Shown in pieces: positions 1 through 8,635 of a stretch of DNA of 64,000 nt. The stretch is from Malurus cyaneus samueli (lineage: Eukaryota; Chordata; Aves; Passeriformes; Maluridae). The stretch covers positions 46,154,632-46,218,631 of the forward strand of contig CM019236.1 in the NCBI GenBank assembly GCA_009741485.1, written 5' to 3'. The notes under the pieces are model-generated. The model searched no databases and was not told the origin of the DNA. It saw nothing but the letters and a program-made list of their open reading frames with translations. Numbering within the stretch: position 1 is the first letter of the stretch; every line of letters begins with the position of its first letter. The position numbers and the translations under genes were made by a program.

Positions 1-350
1 TAAGGTTGGTAAGGATTGGTGGTTTTATATTTCCTTAAGCTATACAGAAAACTTGTCAGAAAGTGGGAGGAAAGGCAGAAATAAGCTACAGCAACTTTTC
101 AAGAAGAACCGAAACATTTTCTACTGCCTAAAAAAAACCAGAAAAGAACCAAACAAAAAAACATTTTTAAAGCCCCACGCATAGAAACACCCCGCCTGCC
201 TAAATCTAACATGTTCCCGTTGTCATCTGAGGCATGCGGCGCGGAGGGGTCCCCCCGGTTGCTGCCACGGCGCTGGGCCGCCGCCTCCCGCTCCCGCCGC
301 CCCGTCGGCCCCCCGCGCCGCCGTGAAGCAGCCCCGCTGCCGGCGTCTAC
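1..350 (-). other. 5' part of the ARF intron following exon 1-beta
   Basis: This is the stretch immediately downstream, on the minus strand, of the ARF exon 1-beta splice donor. The ARF reading frame stays open past the donor for about 80 more codons, into a Gly/Arg-rich then A/T-rich stretch. That part has no ARF-like character and is most simply read as intron. GC content falls sharply left of position 210, marking the island edge. The acceptor and shared exon 2 must lie left of the window. Confidence 0.6.
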
Positions 351-542
351 CTGGGCCGGGGCTCCCGCGGCGCCTCCGCCGCAGGACCAGCTGCAGGGCA
401 AGGCGCCGCGGCCAGGCGCGCTGCCCAGCCGCCCCCCAGCGCCCTGAAACACACGGCGGAGGATGCGCCAGCCCAGCGCCCAGGCCCGGGGCCGGCTGCG
501 GGCGCGCCGAAAGTGGATGGTGCACCTTATCCGGGGGGTCAT
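351..542 (-). CDS. CDKN2A: ARF tumour suppressor, exon 1-beta (CDKN2A locus, alternative reading frame)
   Basis: ARF acts in the nucleolus and nucleoplasm, where it binds MDM2 and so stabilises p53. The frame opens at an ATG at 542-540 and gives 64 codons to a donor CCCAG|GTAGAC (GT at 350-349). The N-terminus (MTPRIRC...HFRRARSRPR) is very basic and begins with the hydrophobic/Arg pattern typical of ARF exon 1-beta; the next segment (WALGWRILRRVFQ) is also basic and amphipathic. These are the regions that carry MDM2 binding and nucleolar targeting in the family. The exon lies about 4.5 kb downstream of CDKN2B on the same strand, as in mammals and chicken. The start context is weak (C at -3), but no upstream in-frame ATG exists. 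The donor makes the exon phase 0, unlike the mammalian phase 1, so the fate of the frame in exon 2 is uncertain. An undetected indel in this GC-rich DNA could change that. Confidence 0.87.
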
Positions 543-656
543 GGGTGCGGGGAAGCCACGGGCGCGTCACGCTACAAATCCTCCCCAGCGGGGCCCCACC
601 GTGGTGAATCGGCCCTCTCACCCTCCATTCATTGGAGAGAATTTCTTTCTTCTGGG

Positions 657-706
657 TTTTTTTTTTTTTTTTTTTTTTTTCTTTTTTCCGCTTAACTAAT
701 TGCGGA
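657..706. promoter_or_regulatory. Poly-T tract followed by TTTTCCGCTTAA...TTGCG motif (ARF copy)
   Basis: A T-run interrupted by one C ends in TTTTCCGCTTAACTAATTGCG (684-704, motif start TTTTCCGC). It lies about 150 bp upstream of the ARF start. A near copy sits upstream of CDKN2B at 7,776-7,798, in the same orientation and also preceded by a T-run. TTTTCCGC is one base from the E2F consensus TTTSSCGC. The shared motif is seen directly; a regulatory role is inference. Confidence 0.4.
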
Positions 707-1261
707 CTCCCATTTCACTTCACCTCCCTTCCGCTCCCGCACCCCTCCCTACACCCCGCTTCTTAACTCTATCCCACTATAATGGCTCCCCCCTCGAAAT
801 GCGGGGCGAAGGAAGACGGGCAGCGGGGGATGGGAAAGGGGAGACCGCTGGCTCCTCTGCCCTCCCACTGTCTGGTCCCGGGGAGCACCGCCACCAGACG
901 GGCGTGAGACCGGCCAATCGCAGGGCGCTCCCCTGCTTTCAAATAAAGCCTTGACGACATGTCCTTGCCCTCCTCCCTGGTCTGCCCCTCTAAACACGCC
1001 GCTTCAGCTGCGTTTGGGGACGGGTGTTTCTTGTTTGAGTTTTTTTCTTGCTGTTCTGTTGCTCTCAGACCCCATTAGCCCCGGGAAAACCCCGACGGGA
1101 AGGGGGCCTGCGGCGGCTCGGAGAGACGCGCTGGCACCCTGGGAGCCGGCTAGCGGATCGCTGCCGCTTTAAAAGCGCGGGCCAGTGTTGGCCCGGGCGA
1201 GAAGCTATTTCCTTGTCACATGGCCATTTGAACGCGACGCGGGACCGTTGCGTAGCGGAGC

Positions 1262-1281
1262 GGGGTGGGGGGGGGGGGGGG
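1262..1281 (+). repeat. G homopolymer run in the ARF CpG island
   Basis: A run of about 14-19 G with one T interruption, followed directly by an A-rich stretch. It may form a quadruplex and is a likely site of length error. Confidence 0.8.
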
Positions 1282-2000
1282 ATAGAAAGAAATAAATTTC
1301 ACTTTCCTCCCGCCGGGTTCACAAGAAACGGGTAATGAACGGTTCCCCCGCCCAGCCCCCGGGCCTTCTCCCCGGCCGTGCTCTGCTGTGTCTGACTGCT
1401 TTGTTTCCTTTTTGAAGACGAGGTTTTGGAGGCGGGCGGTAGCAGCAGCGGAGCGGTCCCTTCAGAGCACTCAGATCAACTGCCGGCGCCGCCCCTCCCC
1501 GACTGGCCTCCAGAAAGTCACGCGGAGAGCTGCCGAGCACTCCGAGAGCTCGATGATGAGCAGCTGTGCCGTCCGGTGCAGAGAATCCTAACTGGAGTGG
1601 AGTGTGTTACCGTCTCACCCTCCCGCTCTCGCCCCACCCGAGAAACCCCTACTGCCTGCGTTTCCCCACCGGGTTCCTTGCGCGTGAACGGGTACCTTCC
1701 GGTCGTGGAGAGAGCGATGGCCTGGGAACGCGAGAGCATCGTTTGCTGCTGGAGCATCTTCACCCTCGCCGGCCGTACGGCGGGAGGACGGGTTCGGCTG
1801 TGTCACGGCTAGAGGCGGGGCTGGGCCAGGTGGGTCGGACAAGCTCCGAGACTGCTGGGAGACTGGGGAAAGCGCCGGGAGGGGAGGCAGAGCGGCAGTC
1901 CCTGGGAGGGACGGTGAATATAAGCGTATGCATGTCGCCCCCCCGCCACCCTCCGCAACGAACACCTCCTCTCGGCTGGACAAAAAGTAATAACTGCGAT

Positions 2001-3259
2001 GTCAACAGAAGTTTTCTCCTTCTGCCTCGGCACGCAATAACCCTAACAACAATGCTGATAAGGAAAAGCTTGTAATGGTTTCTTTTGGACCAAGTCCGAT
2101 TTCAAGTCTGAGAAACTGGGTGAGTGAAATCGGCCATTCTCGAAATGAAAGCACCTTCGAGAAGCATTTTTTTTGGTTTTTTTTTTTTTTTTCCGATTTC
2201 TCTCCACTGCCGGTGACGATTGCTCCCCGACAGGCAAGTCAAAATTCTGAGAAATGAGATGCTACCTTGGTGGTGGTGATGCAAGTGTGACACGATAGCA
2301 ATTGCTGTAGGAGGATAGAGCCGACCAGGCTTTAGCAATAGAAACCCACTGATGCTGAATGCACGGCCGATCCGGGGCCGAGGAGCAGCTCGCCTTGCAC
2401 CGGGGGCAAACCCTGCGGCAGAAGGGCGTCTGTGTGCTCGCACATGTACTCAGTTACAGTGGCAATATTAAATAAAAAATGCGAGTCATCTGCCACGTTA
2501 AACATAATGCTTTTAGGGTTTTCTTGATAAACTGTAGTGCTGCTACTTGCTGTTTGTTGCTGTCAGTATTCTTCTTTTCAAGGAAGACTCCAAGTCCTGG
2601 AGCCAGCGCTGCTGCCGAGCAAAGTACATTGGTGCCTGTGGAATACCCAGCAGCACAACTGTGAGGTTCTATGACTCCTGTGATCCTCATCTTTACACGG
2701 AGTGAGTAGTCCCCACCATGGGCCTGTCCTGGCAAGGGGCTTCAGACCTATGCCGAGAGGCAGATTTATAGCAGTTAGGTAATTTATCCCTGCTGGGTTT
2801 TGTAGGGATACTCCTTGTGAGTAGTCTAGCAATTTCTTGTAATTTTCTCCAGAGTTTATAAGAACAATAACAATAATAATACAGCATTACTATTTTGCTG
2901 CTGTTGGCTGTAGTTTCATAAGTCTTAACGGGCATGCTGAAAAATTTAAGTCAAGTCTGTTTCTTGGAAAAAATGATGATTTAAAACCGGGATACTGGTC
3001 TAATTGGAGTTGTAAGTACAGTTTAACAGAACCTTATAATTCTGTAAAGAGCATGGTCAGGCTCTTGCTTTCCCCTGTCTCTTTGTCTGGTCACAGAGCC
3101 ATTCCAATTCCTACAGGCACGGGATGAAGGTAGTTAACTGCAGTTAACTGTGTTGTCCTTGGTTTGCTTACATCTATGCCATATTCTAGGGCAGACTAAG
3201 ACAATTTTTTTAATTAAGGTTGTGTAATCGCACATTATTAATGTGTTTGTTTTCCAATA
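2001..3259. other. Spacer between the ARF island and the AT-rich block
   Basis: Composition moves from GC-rich to average. It holds a T-rich run at 2,167-2,192 and a small CpG-rich patch at 2,365-2,430. I see no conserved coding segment; the short ORFs here show no family resemblance. Confidence 0.5.
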
Positions 3260-3670
3260 TAAAAATGCATATAAAACATGTTCTAGGCATTCTTACCATG
3301 AGTAAATGTGAATATGGACTAAATATAACATAAATATTTGGTACATATTTTATATGCATATAATCTGGTTATAATTAAACCAATAAATGTACTTAAACAA
3401 ATACATATATTACATATAAAAATAATTGATAAGCAAATATATCCCATTGAAGCATAATCATAACGTTGAAGCATAATCATAACATTGTCTATATATGTCT
3501 ATATATGTATACATGTGATATTTTATATGATATGTAGATATATTGTGTACATTAATAGCATAACTAAATATTTTATAGCAGAATATTAGTGCCAGTTTAT
3601 ACTAAGTAATTATAAAGCATGCATTTTATGAAATTACTTTATAATAAATAACATATTCCAACACATTACA
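3260..3670. repeat. AT-rich block with short tandem duplications
   Basis: Very AT-rich sequence between ARF and CDKN2B. It contains two adjacent copies of a roughly 19-bp unit (GTTGAAGCATAATCATAAC, about 3,446-3,483; the first copy begins ATTGAAG) followed by a doubled TCTATATATG. Confidence 0.6.
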
Positions 3671-4809
3671 AAAAAGGTACATATATTATTTTTAATGTTT
3701 ACATATGAAATATCTTGGGGTTCGATATTCAGTAAGAATGCATAACCAAGATAAATATTTTTCACATTTTCTATAGGTAGGTCTGCAAAGTGCTCACGAT
3801 TTGCGTTGGGGTACAAGACATGAGCTCTGTCACTACCTCGCCTGGCTTCCCTTTCTCAGCTCCTAAGGTGCAGGACATGTGAGCATAGCCCCGCATGGGT
3901 TTCAGGCAGGGAGGCAGGGTCTCTCGGGCTGGGAGCACCGTCCCCACTGCCTGCTTCACTGCCCTTCTTGCTGCTGCCCGTGCGCTCCCACAGCACACCT
4001 CTCAGGGGGCTTGAGGACTTGCTGCGGTGGGAGCGCGTTGCTTCCCCTGAGTAGAGGCTAGGCTGCCGCTGTATCTTTTTCCTGGGGTGCTCACATCCAC
4101 ATCCCCCGTGCTGGGGCGGTCATTGAAGCATGTATTGACTCTCACATAATTAATATATAGACCCGTTTCACCACCAACTGCAGAGCTGTTTCAAAGGTTT
4201 GATTGTTTCTTTACTTCATGTGTCACCTCTGAGGACTTGGGAAGCCCTGGAGTCAAGCTTAGAAGGATGACTTTCAATTTTTCGTTTATGGCTGCCTCGG
4301 TTTTACAACCGATATGATTTTTAAGGCACTGTAACTCAGGGGAGGTCACTTGCAAGTTGTTAAAACAACGAGTACTTTAAGTGGGGAAGGTATTGGGCTT
4401 GCAGAGACACAAATCTCTCCTTATTTTCTCCTTCCAGGTTGCAACCTTTAAGACAACAACCTCGGATGCGTTGTGAACACATGTACAGGCATGCACAGCA
4501 CCCTGCATGGTTTTAAGAAGGTATTTGCCAAAGCCACAATCACACCAGGAAGCACTGATCTTCTGCTGTGCCAGCCAGTTTAGCTAGAGAGCAGCAGATT
4601 GGCTCCAGCATCCCTTCAGTTCTGTTTAACCAAAATCAAACAGGCAGCAGCTGAGACAGGGAGATCCTGAAGCCTCTCCCATCTTCTTCAGATGGAGGGC
4701 TAGCAAGTGTGAGTGGGGAGGCCCCAGGGAACAGAAAGCCCAGAAGCAGCCCCATCACAACAGGGCAAGGGTTTACAGTACCATCTCCGTGCGAGAATTT
4801 TCCTTCATA

Positions 4810-4836
4810 TTTAATACACAATATTTGCTATTTAAT
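4810..4836 (-). other. Candidate CDKN2B polyadenylation signals (ATTAAA variant)
   Basis: Two TTTAAT hexamers on the plus strand (4,831-4,836 and 4,810-4,815) read ATTAAA on the gene strand. They lie about 214 and 235 nt past the predicted CDKN2B stop. No canonical AATAAA in the gene orientation was noticed closer. The sequence around 4,855-4,900 is a run of TTCATACT-like repeats. Confidence 0.35.
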
Positions 4837-5049
4837 ATTTTCACATTTAGTATTTTCTTATTTCATACTTCATACTTAGTACTTCATATTTCATACTTCT
4901 TGGTGTTTGCACTCTTGTAAGAAAAAAAGGGCTTGTGGAGGGCCATAGGATTTCTAGTGCAGGATTAATCTACAGCATGAGCAAATAATATTGTCCTTCG
5001 TGCGTTCCGGCAGGGAACACAATCCTGGGATTATTCGCAGCGAATAAAA

Positions 5050-5384
5050 CTACTCGTTGTCATCCCGAGGCCGGACACGGGCGAATAATTTCAGGGATGG
5101 GGATTGCACGGAGGGGTTAGCAAGGGTGGCGGCGGGTCGCAGCAGGTACTGCCCCACCGCTCGTGCGGGCACCCCCGCCGCCACGTCGAGGGGCAGGCGG
5201 CCGCGGCGCATGAGAGCAGTCGATGTGCGCGCCCCGGCCGTGCAGCGCCGGCGCCAGCGTCTCCAGAAAGCCGCGCGCGGGCCGCGTCGTGCGCCGGGGA
5301 GGCAGCCGGTTGCGCGGGTGGGCGGTTGGGTCAGCTCGCACCGCAGCAGCAGCTCGGCCACCTGCGTGTGCCCAGCATCATCAC
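5050..5384 (-). CDS. CDKN2B: CDKN2B (p15 INK4b-like) exon 2, with frame disruptions
   Basis: INK4 proteins are ankyrin-repeat inhibitors of CDK4/6. Reading leftwards, a good acceptor (CTCTCCCCGCAG) is followed at 5,384 by GTG ATG ATG CTG GGC (VMMLG), the hallmark start of INK4 exon 2. Conserved peptides follow in order but in different frames: TQVAELLLR then TGCL; PAHDAAR; GFLETLA...LH...GAHID; and GRLPLDVAAG...YLLRPA, which runs open to a TAG at 5,052-5,050. Moving between them needs one missing base near 5,369 and one extra base near 5,297, near 5,272 and near 5,203. The C-terminal tail after the last ankyrin segment is about 35 residues. Order, spacing and splice site are those of a normal gene, so GC-rich consensus errors are likely, but a decaying gene is possible. 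It pairs with exon 1 at 6,842-6,989 and lies upstream of ARF exon 1-beta, as in mammals. Confidence 0.85.
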
Positions 5385-6841
5385 CTGCGGGGAGAGACAG
5401 CGTCAGTGCCCGCAGCAGAACTCAGGCTTTCTCTCTCAGCCGCTAAGAACCGGGATCGTCAATGGAAAGGAGAAAATCCGTGGGTGAGCTTAGAAATCGG
5501 CTCCGGACGTGCCACGAACGGTGGAGAGCATGTACCCGTTGTGCCGCATCGGAAAACCCTCTATCCATCCAGGGGGACGGCGGGAACGGTAAGCAGAGAG
5601 CGGGACCGCCCGTCGGGGTGTGCAGATGCACACTGGGGCTGCTCCGCTACAGGAGCCAGCGCGGGGGCGGTGGGCTCGGAGTAGACGAACCGGGGCAAAG
5701 GGCTTGCTCTCCTTCCGACGCACTGCCACGTCAAGTCCCGAGTCGCTTTGCACCGCTACCCGCGGAACCGTGCGGGCGCTGTGGATCGCGGGGACTGCCG
5801 TCGTTCCCCTTGACACTTCTCCAGAGGGTCCTTGGCAAGGGGAGACACGTATGCGGGGGGCCCATCGTATCCGCGGCGCCGCGCCCCCTCTTCCTTCACC
5901 ATTAGGAGTCTCAAAATGCACCTTTTGCCAGACCCGTGTGTCCAGGGCAGTACCAAATTGTCCGGGAGCCCTACCCCTCGGGCTCGCCATTTTCTAAGCT
6001 GGCTTTCCCCTAGCACAGCCAGCGCTGCGTTTCAGAACGGCTTAATCCTTGCCGCGCCAAATGAAGAAAAAAAAAAAGCTCTGGAGGACGGCAACAAATA
6101 CCTGTTTCGAGTGAAATGCTGCACCGACATTTTGTAGGAGAGTGTTTCGCAAGCATTGGTAATAAAGCTTAAACACAGCTTCTGAGATTATTACAGTTTC
6201 GTTTTATTTTGAAATGTTAAGAAAAAGCTGGTTTGAACTACCTCGGAAATTAACTCAGCCTTTATAATTTACCTCTACTACATCTCCACCGGCTACGTCT
6301 ACTTACACATTCACAGCGGTGTAAAACCTGGGCAGACTGAGCCCCACGATTGCTTGCTGTCTACCTGCAGCTTCAGCTGCGCAAGGCTATCGCGACCGAG
6401 TGTTTCTGTTCGTGAGAGTCACCAAATATATCTTTTTTTTTTTCCACAGGAGAGGAAAAATACTAAGTCATATAAAGCAGAAGACGAGGTATAACGAAAG
6501 GGAGATTATTTCTGCAAACGTGAGTTGTTACATTTTATTGCACGTTTATTGACAGATGAGCGTTCAAGTTCTCGGATTTGAGTCATCCTATCTCAGCTGG
6601 TTCAAATAAAGACAAGGGTTGCTAAGACTAAAACCTTTTTGTGGCCGCCGTCACAGAGTTTCTCCTTTCCAAAGAGCATGAGAACCCCTGTGCCGCGCCG
6701 CCTCGACAGCAGCCGGGCACAGTCAACGAGGGTGGCTGGCGCAGCGGAGACTGTGCCGGCGTGGGGCTGCCGCCGACCCGCATCGGGCAGGTCACAAGGC
6801 TCCGCTGCCCTTGCCCGGCCGCCCACAGTCCACCTTCCTAC
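5385..6841 (-). other. CDKN2B intron 1
   Basis: About 1.46 kb between the exon 1 donor (CAG|GTAGGAAGG) and the exon 2 acceptor. The exon-2-proximal part (5,385-5,900) is CpG-rich and continues the island around exon 2. The middle (6,060-6,620) is AT-rich. Plus-strand open frames here (5,462-5,905 and 5,620-5,997) reflect GC-rich composition rather than genes. Confidence 0.75.
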
Positions 6842-6989
6842 CTGGATGGGGGTCCTGCCGTAGGAGTTGACGGCGTTGGGGTCCGCCGCGCCGCCCCAGC
6901 AGCTTCTCTGGAGGCGCTGCAAGGTTCCCCGCGGGCGGCGGCGTTGGCCAGTTCATTCCGCCACCGCGCTCCCGCCCGCCCGCTGCCAT
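6842..6989 (-). CDS. CDKN2B: CDKN2B (p15 INK4b-like) exon 1, with frame disruptions
   Basis: The exon encodes the N-terminus, first ankyrin repeat and start of the second of an INK4 CDK4/6 inhibitor. Conserved INK4 peptides occur in order: NELANAAARG, LQRL, EKLLG and ADPNAVNSYGRTPIQ. The last ends exactly at a good donor (CAG|GTAGGAAGG, last exon base 6,842), as in the family, and exon 2 resumes with VMMLG. The ATG at 6,989 is about 12 codons before NELAN but in another frame, and two more frame changes lie between NELANAAARG and ADPNAV, so about four small indels are needed. Length (148 nt) is close to the roughly 150 nt usual for INK4 exon 1. The exon sits in a dense CpG island. I read it as the functional gene seen through a poorly resolved GC-rich consensus; a pseudogene is the alternative. 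Confidence 0.85.
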
Positions 6990-8110
6990 GTCCGGCCCGC
7001 GCCAGCGCCCACCGCCAGAGCGCCGGCAGCCGCCGTTCTGCCGCCCCGCCGCTTGCCCAGGGTGGCCGGCATCCCGGCCCGAGGCGAGCGCCTTGCCCAT
7101 GGGAGCGCTCGTTACCGCGCCCCAGAAGGCCGCGGCCCCGGCCCAGAGGTTCCCGCGCAGTGCCGCCGCCGGGGCCGCCTTCACCTGCGAGGACGCAGCT
7201 CAGCCTCCCCGCTCTTGTTTTCTTCTCCGGCTGGTGCCGCCCGGCCCATGTCACGATCACCGCTGGCCTCGCCCTGAGGGGCGGAGCGACCTGCGCAGCT
7301 CCCCGACGGCCGGGATGGCAGGGCGGGCTGCCGTGTGGGCGAGGCGGGCTCTCTCTGTCTGTCATGTTTGTCTGTTATTTTATTCTCCGGGGCCCTCTCT
7401 TGAGGGAAACAGTGTCTTAATCAGTGCCTGACCGCCCCGAGGGGAGCAGAGGCCGATGGAAGGTAGCAAAAGTCTTTAGCGAGAGCGGGACATTGGAAGA
7501 GAAACCTCGGGGCCGCGGGCCTAGTGTTAGCAGGGCCCCTTCCCTCCCCAGCGCTGCTTCCTCGCCCTCTCGGGACACCCGAGGCGCAGGAGGTGGCGGT
7601 GGCCGCCCCTCTTTCCCGTCCGTGCGTGAGCTGCGAGCTCCCGTCTCTTTTTAGTTGGCAGAAACACTTAATATGAGACAGCGGGCACAGCCTCCACTGA
7701 GACACGAATCGCAGCTGTGACGTCTCCACTCCACCGCCTAACCGCTGGTTTTTGCCTTCTTTTTTTTTTTTTTTATTTTCCGCTTAAAAAAGTTGCGAGC
7801 CAAACAAAGGCCGCAGGCGAGCAGGCAGCTTTCCTGCGGCTTGCAGCCCGGATCGGCAAGGGTTCCAACGGCCCGCTCCCGGTGACGGTCCCGGGGCGGG
7901 GTCGGGCGGGGCGGGAGCGTGGAGGAGGCGGGAAGCAGCACCACGGAGAGCTCTCCCCGCCGCAGGCGTGCTACCCACCGCTTCCGGCCTTCCGCAGCTC
8001 CGGGGGAAGCTCCCGCCGCCCGAGCTGGCCCTGAGCGTACCCCTTGATGAACGCTCCGCTTGTCCGCATGGGTGAAGTGCGATGTCGGGCCGTGTCATCC
8101 TCCGCGTTCC
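6990..8110 (-). promoter_or_regulatory. CpG-island promoter region of CDKN2B
   Basis: CpG-dense DNA upstream of exon 1. Visible elements are tandem GC boxes (GGGGCGGGG at 7,893-7,901 and overlapping GGGCGGGGCGGG just after), a CRE-like TGACGTCT at 7,718-7,725, and a T-run plus TTTTCCGCTTAA motif at 7,757-7,798 shared with the ARF promoter. GC boxes fit the TATA-less, Sp1-dependent CDKN2B promoters known in mammals. The island ends near 8,110. Long open frames on both strands here (for example plus 6,641-7,420) are composition artefacts. Confidence 0.65.
7757..7800. promoter_or_regulatory. Poly-T tract followed by TTTTCCGCTTAA...TTGCG motif (CDKN2B copy)
   Basis: A T-run with one A leads into TTTTCCGCTTAAAAAAGTTG (7,776-7,795) and then CGAGC. 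The core and following TTGCG match the ARF-promoter copy with one gap and few mismatches. It lies about 0.8 kb upstream of the CDKN2B ATG. Confidence 0.4.
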
Positions 8111-8244
8111 CTGCGACGAGGCTCACTTTAGCTACCATATGCATGTGGGAGTTACAAAGGGAGATAAAGGTTGCTTGGGTCTTGCTGCATGTTGTATAGA
8201 GCAAAGAAAATGTCCCCCTTTTTCATTCAGGTATGCTTCACAAT

Positions 8245-8387
8245 CGTGAGGTTAGCTCAGTTGCTTAGAACATGGTGCTTAATAATGCAGTGTTTGTGGG
8301 TTTGTTCTCCGTGCAATCTACTTACTCAAGAGTTGGACTCAATGATTCTTATGGGTTCTTTCCAAATCAGGGTGTTCTGTGATTCTT
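8245..8387 (+). mobile_element. tRNA-Ile-derived SINE with CR1 tail (TguSINE1-like)
   Basis: The head matches tRNA-Ile(AAT): an A-box-like GTTAGCTCAGTTGCTTAGA (8,251-8,269), then CATGGTGCT and a B-box-like GGGTTTGTTCTCC (8,298-8,310). The rest (8,331-8,387) is a CR1 3' tail ending in the typical GTTCTGTGATTCTT. This head-plus-CR1-tail layout is that of the passerine TguSINE1 family, mobilised by CR1. The copy is diverged: the B box has GTTTGTTC for GGTTCGATC. It is not a functional tRNA gene. Confidence 0.8.
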
Positions 8388-8504
8388 GAGGTTATAATTA
8401 CCTACACTTCTTTCAATCTGAAGCATCACAAAAGTGAACTGTTTCTTCACTTCTGTGCATGAATGTGACCTTTGCCAGACACACAAGATTTTTAAGCTCA
8501 TTCT

Positions 8505-8536
8505 TCTGGTGTGTTCACTATCTGGTGTGCTCACTA
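8505..8536. repeat. 16-bp tandem duplication
   Basis: TCTGGTGTGTTCACTA (8,505-8,520) is followed directly by TCTGGTGTGCTCACTA (8,521-8,536), with one mismatch. The second copy forms the start of the hairpin arm at 8,520. Confidence 0.85.
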
Positions 8537-8635
8537 TCACTGTACTCCATATTCTCATTCTATTAGCATGATTGGTAAAGGAGTTTTAAAAATAGAATGA
8601 GAATATGGAGTAGAGTGATAGTGAGCGCACTAGAT
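8520..8635. repeat. Long inverted repeat (45-bp arms, 26-bp loop)
   Basis: The left arm 8,520-8,564 and right arm 8,591-8,635 are reverse complements with only three mismatches in 45 positions, separated by 26 nt. Transcribed from either strand it would fold into a long, nearly perfect hairpin. It may be a small inverted-repeat mobile element, a local inverted duplication or a small-RNA precursor. No terminal duplication was obvious. Confidence 0.85.

Larger units (their letters stand above)
543..2000 (-). promoter_or_regulatory. CpG-island promoter region of ARF
   Basis: GC-rich, CpG-dense sequence extends upstream of the ARF ATG, broken by a poly-T tract near 657-687. Visible elements are a CCAAT box (CCAAT on the plus strand near 914-918), a half-CRE-like GCGTCAC near 565, a GC box (GGCGGGGC) near 1,814, and a G-run around 1,265-1,281 that could form a quadruplex. 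No convincing TATA box is placed relative to the ATG. This is the expected architecture for the ARF promoter; the transcription start cannot be fixed from sequence alone. Confidence 0.65.

Noticed and set aside
99..350. Extension of the ARF frame beyond the donor to 147 residues
   Set aside because: The extension loses ARF character and follows a GT donor at the expected place, so it is read as intron.
5462..5997. Overlapping plus- and minus-strand ORFs of 125-166 residues in CDKN2B intron 1
   Set aside because: Open in several frames at once in GC-rich sequence, no family resemblance, and within an intron bounded by good splice sites.
6641..7420. 259-residue plus-strand ORF in the CDKN2B island
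   Set aside because: It runs antisense through CDKN2B exon 1 and its promoter, is Arg/Ala/Pro-rich from GC bias, and has no domain signature.
8245..8320. Genuine tRNA-Ile gene
   Set aside because: The B box is diverged, the stems are not maintained, and a CR1 tail follows; it is a SINE.
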